A program made the position numbers and the translations under genes. The notes below the pieces were generated by a model. It had not been told where the DNA came from. It made no database searches and was given only the letters and a program-made list of their open reading frames with translations. This document shows positions 14,957-21,810 of a DNA stretch of 31,441 nt, piece by piece (position 1 is the stretch's first letter; the number at the start of each line of letters is the position of its first letter). The DNA comes from a virus: IMG/VR virus record IMGVR_UViG_3300031987_000004, positions 1 to 31,441 of that record, one strand, 5' to 3'.

Positions 14957-15781
14957 TCACCCCGTCATGTAGGTCTCAAGTCTCCACAATCTACTCGGAT
15001 GCCTTAACTTCCTGAATGCTAACTCTTGGATCTGTCTTATCCTTTCTCGACTTAATCCAAATACCTCCCCAACTTCCTTTAGAGTTCGTGGTCTACTGTC
15101 TACCAAGCCAAATCGTAATCGAACTACTTCTGCTTGTCTTTCAGGAATACTACTTAATGCTTCCTCTAGATCTTCCCTTAGGAAACCCATATTAACTACT
15201 TCGTCTGGATCATCAGCATTTTCATTGACTCTAAACTCGCCGAACTCTGTCTCTTCATCGCTTCCAACTAACTTATTCAAAGAAGCAATATTTTGGTTGT
15301 ATGCTACGCTTAACATTTCCTTGACTTTCTCTGGCTTAATGTTAACTTCAGTAGCTATCTCCTCAGCTGTTGGTTCTCGATTCAGTTCGTTATAGAGTCT
15401 ATCTTTCGCTTTGAATAGCTTGATTATTTTCTGGTGAACATTGTTTGGTACTCTAATTGTTCTGCTCTTATCTTCAATAGCTCGAGTTATTCCTTGTCTA
15501 ATCCACCAGGTAGCATATGTACTGAACTTATATCCTTTCTCTGGATCAAACTTATCTATAGCTTTCATAAGTCCTAAATTGCCTTCTTGAATTAGGTCCT
15601 GCAAATCTAATCCTTTACCTTGATATTTCTTAGCTGTACTGACTACCAACCGCAAGTTATGCTCAATCAGTTCTTTTCTAGCTTCCTGATCGCCATCTTT
15701 AGCTTGTCTTGCTAACTCTATTTCTTCTTCCTTCGATAGAATGTCGTGCGATGCTTCTCGATAATACTGTCCTAGACTCAT
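14957..15781 (-). CDS. Complete SigA-like sigma-70 factor
   Basis: A 274-residue sigma factor with regions 1.2 ([20 protein letters not shown]), 2 (about 40 to 105, with [18 protein letters not shown] and [13 protein letters not shown]), 3 (about 115 to 190) and 4 (about 205 to 268, helix-turn-helix [19 protein letters not shown]). It closely resembles the primary (SigA/RpoD) group and lacks the long region 1.1. Phages usually carry smaller or divergent sigma factors, so a SigA-like one is unusual. It may drive middle or late phage promoters or compete with host SigA. Start ATG has AAGGAGG upstream. Confidence 0.93.
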   Translation of the reverse strand: MSLGQYYREASHDILSKEEEIELARQAKDGDQEARKELIEHNLRLVVSTAKKYQGKGLDLQDLIQEGNLGLMKAIDKFDPEKGYKFSTYATWWIRQGITRAIEDKSRTIRVPNNVHQKIIKLFKAKDRLYNELNREPTAEEIATEVNIKPEKVKEMLSVAYNQNIASLNKLVGSDEETEFGEFRVNENADDPDEVVNMGFLREDLEEALSSIPERQAEVVRLRFGLVDSRPRTLKEVGEVFGLSRERIRQIQELAFRKLRHPSRLWRLETYMTG

Positions 15782-15801
15782 TATTCATCCTCCTTCTTAA
15801 A

Positions 15802-16197
15802 TCAAGATATTCTTTTATGATTACCACCTATACTGTTAGGTTCTAGTCCTGCTTTCCTGCAAGCTTCAGTATAGCTTTCAAATTTGTTATAATAAGTCGC
15901 ACTTGATGCCATTCTTTTATCATTGTTTATATCTTCTTTAGTAGGTGTTTTTCCTAATTCTTTAGCTTTAATTTTTAGCATTTTAAGTAATTTTTGTTTA
16001 GAAAATGATTTTTCATTAAATTTTAATCCTGCTTTTTCTAATGCATTATTGTAAGTTCCAAATCTAGATTGATATGTATTTACAGAAGGCATCATATAAT
16101 CTTTTTTCACTTCTTTGGATTTTGGAGTTCTTCCTAATTCTTTAGCTTTTTGCTTCAATGCTTCTAATAGCTCTTCTTCTGAATACATTCTTCCCAT
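15802..16197 (-). CDS. Homing-endonuclease-associated repeat protein
   Basis: A 131-residue basic protein made of two copies of a 55-residue unit. Each has a helical start (ELLEALKQKAKELGRTPK; KLLKMLKIKAKELGKTPT) and a second half ending 'YNNALEKAGL' or 'YTEACRKAGL'. This matches the HNH/homing-endonuclease-associated repeat that binds DNA. No nuclease domain is present, so it may be a stand-alone DNA-binding remnant or regulator. Start ATG has AAGGAGG upstream. Confidence 0.85.
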   Translation of the reverse strand: MGRMYSEEELLEALKQKAKELGRTPKSKEVKKDYMMPSVNTYQSRFGTYNNALEKAGLKFNEKSFSKQKLLKMLKIKAKELGKTPTKEDINNDKRMASSATYYNKFESYTEACRKAGLEPNSIGGNHKRIS

Positions 16198-16300
16198 ACC
16201 TTTTCAACCTCCTTCTTAATTCTCTAGTTCCCCATACTCTAACTGCTACTACTTCACCAGGTGCTAACTTATCTCTCCTATCTGGGTCATGCATTTTCAC
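16142..16300 (-). CDS. Small basic protein overlapping its neighbours
   Basis: A 52-residue frame from GTG 16,300 (or ATG 16,294, 50 residues) to a stop inside the next gene. GGGAGTGAG lies just upstream. It overlaps the MazG-like gene by 14 bases and the repeat-protein gene by 56 bases. The central part AVRVWGTRELRRRLKRYGKN looks like a natural beta-helix segment rather than a shadow. The long overlap lowers confidence. No function can be given. Confidence 0.4.
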   Translation of the reverse strand: MKMHDPDRRDKLAPGEVVAVRVWGTRELRRRLKRYGKNVFRRRAIRSIEAKS

Positions 16301-16565
16301 AAGACTCACTCCCTATAACAAGCTTTTCTAACCTATTCAGTTTCCTCTGCTTCTCTTTCTCAATCTTTACTTCATCCAACATAAGTCTTAACTGTTCTAG
16401 CATTATCTCTACATCTGCAATTTCCTCTTCTATATTACTTTCTTTTCCTCGCAATACTTTGCTTATAGCTCGAATTAACTCTGCGGCTTCCTCCTGGGCC
16501 ATGCCAAACTGTGATTCTGCTCCCCATTTCTCGATTGCCTTTTGGTATATATCCCATTTATCCAT
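16287..16565 (-). CDS. MazG-like nucleotide pyrophosphohydrolase
   Basis: A 92-residue helical protein with the EEAAEL and EEEIADVEIM pair of acidic motifs (ExxE plus ExxD) that bind metal in MazG-like NTP pyrophosphatases. KWG...QFGMAQEEAAEL is typical of phage members. It may clean up non-standard nucleotides or lower an alarmone-linked host response. I chose ATG 16,565, overlapping the stop of the upstream gene, over a GTG at 16,577 that lies within a possible ribosome binding site. Confidence 0.8.
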   Translation of the reverse strand: MDKWDIYQKAIEKWGAESQFGMAQEEAAELIRAISKVLRGKESNIEEEIADVEIMLEQLRLMLDEVKIEKEKQRKLNRLEKLVIGSESCENA

Positions 16566-17238
16566 CTTGGTTATCACCTACCTCAGGAAACTCTTGAATC
16601 TTCTCCGGCCAATCTAGATTATCTTTTAGAAATACCGGTCCTATATAATTTCTCAATATTTGATCAACCCACCATTGTTCAGGCTTTTTTGCTCCTGGTC
16701 CAGTTTGAGCTCCAATAATAACCCAGTTAAACGGAGCTAAAGTTATATGGTCTTCTGCATTCCCTAACAATGGTTCAATTGAAAGAAATTTTACATCAGC
16801 TTTAACATAATACATTATGTCGGTTCTTTCCATATCCATTTTAAAATCGGTGCCATCTACACTGGTTCCTAACCAGCAATTGTTAGGGAAATCAAATTCA
16901 TAATATCGGTTAGGATTCTTAGTAAGAAACTGAAACGTATGTTGAGGACATTTTCTTACTACTTCTAAGACTTTCTCTATCCATTCCTCTGGCACCCATT
17001 CGCCGAACATATCTGCCATTGATCCAACGAATATTTTTGCTGGTTTCTTTCGTTGCTTAGGCTGATCTAATCTTTCCGGCAAAAATCTCGGTTTAAATCT
17101 TTCCCCTTTCGGATGTTCGCCATATTCTCCTAATCCTCTTTCTGCCATCCGTCTAGCATAGCAATAATCACAACCATTATTGCATCCAACTATTGGATTC
17201 CACGTGAAATCAGTCCATTCTATGCCTGTTCTGTTCAC
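16558..17238 (-). CDS. DUF5131 (phage Gp37/Gp68-type) radical-SAM-like protein
   Basis: A 226-residue protein with TGIEWTDFTWNPIVGC followed by CNNGCDYCYAR, a CxxxCxxC cluster of the radical-SAM type (about residues 19 to 26). Later motifs IFVGSMADMFGEWVP, FLTKNPNRY, LGTSV, FLSIEPLLG and VIIGAQTGP are hallmarks of the DUF5131 family found in phages and mobile elements. The substrate is not known; the fold suggests a 4Fe-4S/SAM enzyme. GTG start overlaps the upstream stop (GTGA). Confidence 0.9.
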   Translation of the reverse strand: MNRTGIEWTDFTWNPIVGCNNGCDYCYARRMAERGLGEYGEHPKGERFKPRFLPERLDQPKQRKKPAKIFVGSMADMFGEWVPEEWIEKVLEVVRKCPQHTFQFLTKNPNRYYEFDFPNNCWLGTSVDGTDFKMDMERTDIMYYVKADVKFLSIEPLLGNAEDHITLAPFNWVIIGAQTGPGAKKPEQWWVDQILRNYIGPVFLKDNLDWPEKIQEFPEVGDNQDG

Positions 17239-17423
17239 TCTGTATCACCATCTTCAATATTATAACTATGAACTACTCTATCCCTGTGATCAACTAGAAA
17301 AACACACTCTCTCCAGCAGTCTTTGCAACTCTTGAAGCTCTTTTCCGAGTAATCAAACTCTCTTACATCAATCTCTTTCTCACATACAACCACATTATCT
17401 TCGTTTTCGTGGGTCCATAGCAC
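17235..17423 (-). CDS. Small cysteine-containing protein
   Basis: A 62-residue frame. Start GTG 17,423 is preferred because AGGAGG lies 9 bases before it; the frame is open up to 17,465 but that part overlaps the gene upstream. The core has a CxxC-type cluster (SCKDCWREC) after beta-like segments and looks like a small zinc-binding protein. It is coupled to the DUF5131 gene by a 4-base overlap. Function unknown. Confidence 0.65.
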   Translation of the reverse strand: MLWTHENEDNVVVCEKEIDVREFDYSEKSFKSCKDCWRECVFLVDHRDRVVHSYNIEDGDTE

Positions 17424-17613
17424 TTTCTTTTTCCTCCTTTTCTCCAAATGCTCCTTGCTCATCAATCTCTTGCTCAGTTTGACTTACTATTCGCTCTATC
17501 TCACTTCTGGTTAATCCAAAGCTATTATTAAGCTTGTCTATTAATCCATCCCGATCATACACTCTACTCACCTCGCTATGTAATTTTGTTCTTTCTGATT
17601 CGCTCAAGCACAT
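17395..17613 (-). CDS. Hypothetical small acidic protein
   Basis: A 72-residue charged, probably helical protein. ATG has GGAGAG four bases upstream and begins inside the end of the upstream membrane-protein gene. The last residues (DPRKRR) overlap the next gene by 29 bases. The stretch GLTRSEIERIVSQTEQEI resembles a short helix-turn-helix-like element but is not a clear family match. Function unknown. Confidence 0.55.
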   Translation of the reverse strand: MCLSESERTKLHSEVSRVYDRDGLIDKLNNSFGLTRSEIERIVSQTEQEIDEQGAFGEKEEKESAMDPRKRR

Positions 17614-17743
17614 CAGTCTCTCCGGTCGTATCTAATTCGTGATTGCCAATTGAATATGTCACTGGTTCTTTCATGAGTCTGAGTGCAAATAGTCCAGCTG
17701 CAATAGTAATTATTACCGCAATAATGATTAATACAATGAGCAT
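17576..17743 (-). CDS. Small single-span membrane protein
   Basis: A 55-residue frame; ATG with AAGGAGGG upstream. The N-terminal about 23 residues (MLIVLIIIAVIITIAAGLF) form one membrane helix; the remaining about 30 are polar and probably cytoplasmic or extracytoplasmic. It overlaps the next gene by 38 bases. It starts 13 bases after the stop of the sigma region-4 gene. Role unknown. Confidence 0.65.
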   Translation of the reverse strand: MLIVLIIIAVIITIAAGLFALRLMKEPVTYSIGNHELDTTGETDVLERIRKNKIT

Positions 17744-17755
17744 GATTATCCCTCC

Positions 17756-18046
17756 TTAACTAACTATTTTCTCAGCTCTCTTCCTAGCTCGATACAATGC
17801 ATTATCTATAGACTTCGAATGTCTATTCTGTCGTTGAGCTATCTCATCATATGAATATCCTCGATGAAATAAGAAAAACGACTTGAATTCTAGTTCGGAA
17901 CATTCATCTTTCATCTTCTGAATTAAATAGCTTAGTAGTTCCCTTATCACAAACTGTTCTTCTATATCATCATCATTAGCTAACAAATCCATTAATGTCC
18001 TTTGTCCTTCGTCTCTAGGGTTATTCTTGTAATATTTTTCATCCAA
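17756..18046 (-). CDS. SigH-like sigma factor, region 4 part
   Basis: A 96-residue protein whose last 50 residues (ELEFKSFFLFHRGYSYDEIAQRQNRHSKSIDNALYRARKRAE) closely match sigma region 4 of the SigH/Spo0H type. The first 45 residues correspond to the linker (LDEKYYKN...QRTLMDLL). It starts with TTG overlapping the stop of the region-2 gene by 8 bases, in the +1 frame, and the alignment to SigH continues across the junction ('ARS' then 'LDEK'). So it is either a second subunit, a frameshift product, or one gene broken by a frameshift. Confidence 0.85.
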   Translation of the reverse strand: MDEKYYKNNPRDEGQRTLMDLLANDDDIEEQFVIRELLSYLIQKMKDECSELEFKSFFLFHRGYSYDEIAQRQNRHSKSIDNALYRARKRAEKIVS

Positions 18047-18374
18047 TTGACCTAGCTTGATTTATAATCTTATGCTTTTGTCTATTTGCTTTAGTTATTG
18101 CATTGATAATCATGTTCTTGATTAAATTCCCTGCAAAGGTACTAAACCTAATCGGGCTATTATGATCGTAATCTTGGATAGCCTTAGCAAGTCCAATGAA
18201 TCCTTCTTGAACTAGATCATTATCTTGCTTATTGTAACCTTTCATAAAATAAGGCTTTGCTATCTTATGAACTAAAGGAGTATAGTTCTTAGCTAAAATG
18301 TTACTAGCTATCTTATCGCCCTCTTGGGCCAAATCTATTAATTCTCGTTCTGATTTGTTTTCATAATTCATCAT
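18039..18374 (-). CDS. SigH-like sigma factor, region 2 part
   Basis: A 111-residue protein with sigma region 2: LIDLAQEGDKIASNILAKNY, then NDLVQEGFIGLAKAIQDYD (core-binding, -10 contacts) and FSTFAGNLIKNMIINAI, ending RQKHKIINQARSIG. This is the SigH/Spo0H pattern, stopping just where region 4 should follow. Region 4 is encoded by the overlapping next frame. A strong AGGAGG precedes the start. Host SigH-type factors act in early stationary phase and sporulation, so the phage factor may redirect polymerase to specific promoters. Confidence 0.85.
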   Translation of the reverse strand: MMNYENKSERELIDLAQEGDKIASNILAKNYTPLVHKIAKPYFMKGYNKQDNDLVQEGFIGLAKAIQDYDHNSPIRFSTFAGNLIKNMIINAITKANRQKHKIINQARSIG

Positions 18375-19199
18375 CTACCCTCCTGACTTCCGATAATCAT
18401 CATCCACTAACGTAATCCCTTCGCAAATTTCGCATATTCGACTCTCTATTCTACCTCCGACTTTCCTCCTTAATTCTGCAAAACTGCAATTTGTAGTGAA
18501 GATCGTCGGCAACATTCTTTCATATCTAGAATTAATAATCACAAATAATCTCTCTCGAACCCAATCTTTTGTGTTCTCTGCTCCAAGGTCATCCATGACT
18601 ACTAGATCAGCTTCAACCAATGCATCAATCAAATCCGACTCGTTACCGTCGCCATCCCAAGACTTTCTGATCTTAGCGATTAAATCGGGAATCGATACGA
18701 ATACTCCTGTATATTCTTGCTTGATTACTTCTTGCAATATTGAAGCTGCCAAGTGAGTCTTACCAGTCCCGAAGTTGCCAATGAATATAATCCCTTTGCC
18801 GTTATCTAATTGATTTTCAAAGTTAGATGCAAATTCTGTTGATTTCCTGTAAGCACTTCTGTTACTATCATTGACTTTGAAATTCTCGAAAGTACGTTCC
18901 CTAAATCTCTTGCCTAATCTACTTTGTTCGAAATACTTATCAATTCGTGCTTGTTTGCTTCTCTCTCTAACTTTTCTCAAAAACATCTCTTTTTCTTGAC
19001 TTTTGATTTTATCTAAACAATCAGAACATATTTCCGAACTAATCCAGCCTTGACCCCATGTTTTCCTAATTGGTTCAACTAACTTACCGCATTCTCTACA
19101 CTTTTGCGGTTCAGGCTTAGTCTTTGAAAAAACCTTCTGGTGCTCCTTCGGTGTAGTCTTTTTCTCTTGCATCTTGATCACTTTGCTGACTGCTTCCAT
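18375..19199 (-). CDS. DnaC-like helicase loader ATPase
   Basis: A 274-residue AAA+ loader. The N-terminal zinc finger has CREC and a second Cys pair (CSDC) about 23 residues later. Walker A is GNFGTGKTH (about 141 to 149) and Walker B is LVVMDDLGAE (about 198 to 207), followed by an arginine-rich sensor region. It delivers replicative helicase to the origin. I set the start at ATG 19,199 behind AAGGAGG; a TTG at 19,226 is in frame but has no good site and overlaps the previous gene more. Confidence 0.9.
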   Translation of the reverse strand: MEAVSKVIKMQEKKTTPKEHQKVFSKTKPEPQKCRECGKLVEPIRKTWGQGWISSEICSDCLDKIKSQEKEMFLRKVRERSKQARIDKYFEQSRLGKRFRERTFENFKVNDSNRSAYRKSTEFASNFENQLDNGKGIIFIGNFGTGKTHLAASILQEVIKQEYTGVFVSIPDLIAKIRKSWDGDGNESDLIDALVEADLVVMDDLGAENTKDWVRERLFVIINSRYERMLPTIFTTNCSFAELRRKVGGRIESRICEICEGITLVDDDYRKSGG

Positions 19200-19989
19200 T
19201 TTTGCTAGCCTCCTTCTGACTTTCAAATCTTTCTACTGCTTTCTTAGCATCATCTACAGTAGTTACTCCATCACTAGCCCAGCTGTTCAACACTTTTTTG
19301 AGATATTTGAAACTTCTAGCATCCTGGTCCCCACAATATTCAATTGCATATTTAATAACTTCTTGATCCATATCGTCATCATTGATAAAAGTCTCCAGTA
19401 CTTCATCTTGATAAGGAGATATTGATCTGCAAAAAACTTTTTCGAAAATTCCGCCTATACTACTACTACATATATTCTCTTCTTTTAACTTCTCTTTACT
19501 TCTCTTCTCTTCTGGACAAGACACGTCTTTCTGTTGTCTTTCTTCCGTCTTTCCATTGTCTGTACCCTGTCCTTCCAAGTTATTTTTATATTCTTCATAC
19601 TCAACTTCATAGTAGCGTTCGTGGCGTTTTTCAGACTCTCCATGCCATGTAATCCACTTAGGAAGAGGTACTGAAGGAGCATTAGGCTTATTAAGTGACT
19701 GGTGCTTATGGAAATTCTTTAACCAGCCGTATTCTTTGCCATCTACTTTGTAAGTTATAATTTTGTTTAATTCAATCAGCTTATCAAAATAATCTCGAAT
19801 ATCATCTATACTAACTGTCTCATCCCCTGGCAACACTTTCATCTTAAGTAATAGTGGGTTGAGCTCTAAACACCCAGAATCGTCTGCTACACACCACATT
19901 CCCTGATACAATAAACGACCATATGCATCCAAGTTAGCTACTATGTCTGGGTCTGTGAAAAAGTCTGGATTCAACATTCTTCTGCGCAT
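19117..19989 (-). CDS. DnaD-like replication initiator
   Basis: A 290-residue protein. Residues about 1 to 120 form a winged-helix phage replisome-organiser domain (MLNPDFFTDPDIVANL, then GRLLYQGMWCVADDSG). About 120 to 185 is a charged linker. About 190 to 255 is a DnaD C-terminal domain (SPYQDEVLETF ... YCGDQDARSFKYLKKVLNSWA). It binds the origin and recruits the DnaC-like loader encoded next. The linker DNA carries five 11-bp iterons, as lambda gene O contains its origin. Confidence 0.9.
   Translation of the reverse strand: MRRRMLNPDFFTDPDIVANLDAYGRLLYQGMWCVADDSGCLELNPLLLKMKVLPGDETVSIDDIRDYFDKLIELNKIITYKVDGKEYGWLKNFHKHQSLNKPNAPSVPLPKWITWHGESEKRHERYYEVEYEEYKNNLEGQGTDNGKTEERQQKDVSCPEEKRSKEKLKEENICSSSIGGIFEKVFCRSISPYQDEVLETFINDDDMDQEVIKYAIEYCGDQDARSFKYLKKVLNSWASDGVTTVDDAKKAVERFESQKEASKNGSSQQSDQDAREKDYTEGAPEGFFKD
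19525..19579. repeat. Iteron array B inside the initiator gene (five 11-bp units)
   Basis: Five adjacent 11-bp units start at 19,525, 19,536, 19,547, 19,558 and 19,569: GTCTTTCTGTT, GTCTTTCTTCC, GTCTTTCCATT, GTCTGTACCCT and GTCCTTCCAAG. The unit is not a multiple of three, so selection is on DNA rather than protein. It lies in the linker of the initiator gene. The middle unit plus the next four bases are identical to a stretch of array A. Confidence 0.75.
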
Positions 19990-19997
19990 AATACACC

Positions 19998-20052
19998 TTC
20001 TTTCTGATGTCTAGACTTTGTCTATCCTCTGTCTTTCCATTGTCTATACTTT
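19998..20052. repeat. Iteron array A upstream of the initiator gene (four 11-bp units plus one weaker)
   Basis: Units GTCTAGACTTT, GTCTATCCTCT, GTCTTTCCATT and GTCTATACTTT begin at 20,009, 20,020, 20,031 and 20,042; a weaker one (TTCTTTCTGAT) begins at 19,998. The array fills the gap between the MBL-fold gene and the initiator start and runs into the end of the MBL-fold gene. Likely initiator binding sites, part of the phage origin or of initiator autoregulation. Confidence 0.75.
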
Positions 20053-20760
20053 GGGATTATATGCTATATAAACTGGCTTTCCACTTAACTCCTGAATCTC
20101 TCGTTTGAACCGTTCTTCATCACTATTCCGATCACTAAGATGCAACAAATGAATTTCTTTTACTTCGCTCAAATTGTTAGCTTTCAAGAAATCTTTCACG
20201 TTCTCCAAGCTAAAATGCGACCGAATCAACCGCTTCTTTTGCACTGCTGGAACTCGTCCAGATCTAATATTCTCATCGAGTATGTCTAAAGCATAGTTAC
20301 ACTCGATCATGATATGTGTGAGTCCTGGGAACTTGTATCTTAGATAGTATGTATCTGTCGCATATAATAGTTTGTCCCCTGCTTCATTTGCTAGCAGGAA
20401 ACCCAGAGGTTCTTCTGCATCATGCTGAATCTCGAATGGAACTATCGTCCAGGTCCCTATTCCAAATTGCTCCTTAGACTCAATAATATTAAATCTATGC
20501 GAACCATAATCATAGTTCATAAATGTTCCTTTTGACATGTAGCAATCTACACCAACTCTAGCAACATCAACTGCTGATCTGATATGATCTCCATGCTCAT
20601 GGCTTATCAAGCATCCAGCAAGCTCATGAGTCTTGAAGTTAATACCCTGCTTAATTCTCTTTATGCTTATACCAACTTCCAGAAGGAGCGGGGAACTACC
20701 ATCAGTTACATGGTAGCAATTCCCCTTGCTTCCAGATGCTAATGTCTTAATCTCTATCAT
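20044..20760 (-). CDS. MBL-fold metallo-hydrolase
   Basis: A 238-residue metallo-beta-lactamase-fold protein. HEHGDH (about residues 54 to 59) is the classic metal site; further metal ligands are likely at the His of 'QHDAEEPLG' and the Asp of 'YATDTYY'. The N-terminus LASGSKGNCYHV is typical of the YycJ/WalJ-like phage group, which are predicted DNA or RNA phosphodiesterases. It sits between recT and the initiator, consistent with a role in DNA processing, possibly as the exonuclease partner of RecT. Its 3' end overlaps iteron array A. Confidence 0.88.
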   Translation of the reverse strand: MIEIKTLASGSKGNCYHVTDGSSPLLLEVGISIKRIKQGINFKTHELAGCLISHEHGDHIRSAVDVARVGVDCYMSKGTFMNYDYGSHRFNIIESKEQFGIGTWTIVPFEIQHDAEEPLGFLLANEAGDKLLYATDTYYLRYKFPGLTHIMIECNYALDILDENIRSGRVPAVQKKRLIRSHFSLENVKDFLKANNLSEVKEIHLLHLSDRNSDEERFKREIQELSGKPVYIAYNPKV

Positions 20761-20761
20761 C

Positions 20762-21643
20762 TTAAAATCCTGGTCCTTCAGTACCGGTAGCTTCTAACTC
20801 TTGCTCTGACTGTTCTGTTTCTTGCTTCTCTTCCTGATCTGCATCGTTAGATTCTTCCGTGTCTATATCGATTACTTCACTATTAGCATTTTCCTCGACC
20901 TCTTTTTGCACTTCCTGTTCTGTCTTAGTTTCAGCTACACGATTGAAACTTTCAATCATAAGATTACTATCGTTCGAAGAGTTAATATAAGCTTTACAAG
21001 TTCGATTAATAACTGTTTTCTTGGCCATCTCTTCTGTAAATTTATTATGAGGGCTACCTCCACCTTCTTTGTAGGTCTGACCTTGCTTCCAAGACTGCTT
21101 AATTTGGTCCATAGTCATTATATCTACATAATCAGGTCTTTCATCTGGGAAAGTAATTACTGCATAAGCTCCAAGAGGTTTCCCATCAACTTTATTAGCA
21201 AAACTCTGCTTATGCTTAGTGATCACCTTCCTACCTCTTTCAATCTCATACTCGAAATCATCACCCTTATAGATAATCTGAGCATATACATCTTCAGCAC
21301 CAGCAAACTGCTTAGTAACTGCTATAGTACCAAAATATGATCTCATACATACTAATTTATTTCCGTATGCTACAAAGTAACACTGATTCTTAGCTGGATT
21401 CAATCCTTGCACTGCCATGTCTAATAGTGAGTTGGCTATACTGTCCCTGCTACAAGATTGAAGTACAGGTTTGCCACTCTTGTTCTTAGTACTCTGTAAC
21501 TCTAACCAAGCACTCTTCATAGCGTTCTCAACTGAATAATTAGGTGGAAGGTCAATCTCACCGCCCTCCTGGAACTCTCTAATCCTTTCAGTTACTACAT
21601 CAACAGTGTCTTTTTTGATCATTGCTAATTCATTATTACTCAT
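20762..21643 (-). CDS. recT: RecT-type single-strand annealing protein
   Basis: A 293-residue RecT recombinase. Motifs SCSRDSIANSLLDMAVQGLNP, KNQCYFVAYG, LVCMRSYFGTIAVTKQF, and KPLGAYAVITFPD are those of RecT/Bet-type annealases. It pairs complementary single strands during phage recombination. The last 50 residues are highly acidic and probably disordered. AAAGGAGG precedes ATG. The genomic partner is a Rad50-like ATPase and an MBL-fold protein; no RecE or YqaJ-type exonuclease is seen. Confidence 0.95.
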   Translation of the reverse strand: MSNNELAMIKKDTVDVVTERIREFQEGGEIDLPPNYSVENAMKSAWLELQSTKNKSGKPVLQSCSRDSIANSLLDMAVQGLNPAKNQCYFVAYGNKLVCMRSYFGTIAVTKQFAGAEDVYAQIIYKGDDFEYEIERGRKVITKHKQSFANKVDGKPLGAYAVITFPDERPDYVDIMTMDQIKQSWKQGQTYKEGGGSPHNKFTEEMAKKTVINRTCKAYINSSNDSNLMIESFNRVAETKTEQEVQKEVEENANSEVIDIDTEESNDADQEEKQETEQSEQELEATGTEGPGF

Positions 21644-21809
21644 TATCTAATTCCTCCTTTAAATTATTTTCACAAGAACTACATAAGGCTTTTTCACCTT
21701 TATCAAAATTGTAATGCTCTCCTTCGTCCATCATTGTAACCCCACATTGAGAACAGATATAAAAGTCATAATGTTCACGAGCATCTTCTTGGATGCTTCT
21801 CCAACTCAA
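21636..21809 (-). CDS. Small zinc-finger protein
   Basis: A 57-residue protein with CSQC and CSSC pairs (zinc ribbon). I put the start at TTG 21,809, because AAGGAGG lies 9 bases before it and it follows the ATPase stop at once; the frame is open to 21,842 but would run into the upstream gene. It overlaps recT by 8 bases. A helper of the recombination genes is possible but unproven. Confidence 0.65.
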   Translation of the reverse strand: MSWRSIQEDAREHYDFYICSQCGVTMMDEGEHYNFDKGEKALCSSCENNLKEELDNE

Positions 21810-21810
21810 T

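Noticed and set aside
19525-20052. CRISPR array
   Set aside because: The units are 11 bp and directly adjacent without spacers, which fits iterons. There are no cas genes.
20822-21340. Plus-strand frame of 172 residues inside recT
   Set aside because: It is a shadow of recT, low complexity, with no ribosome binding site.
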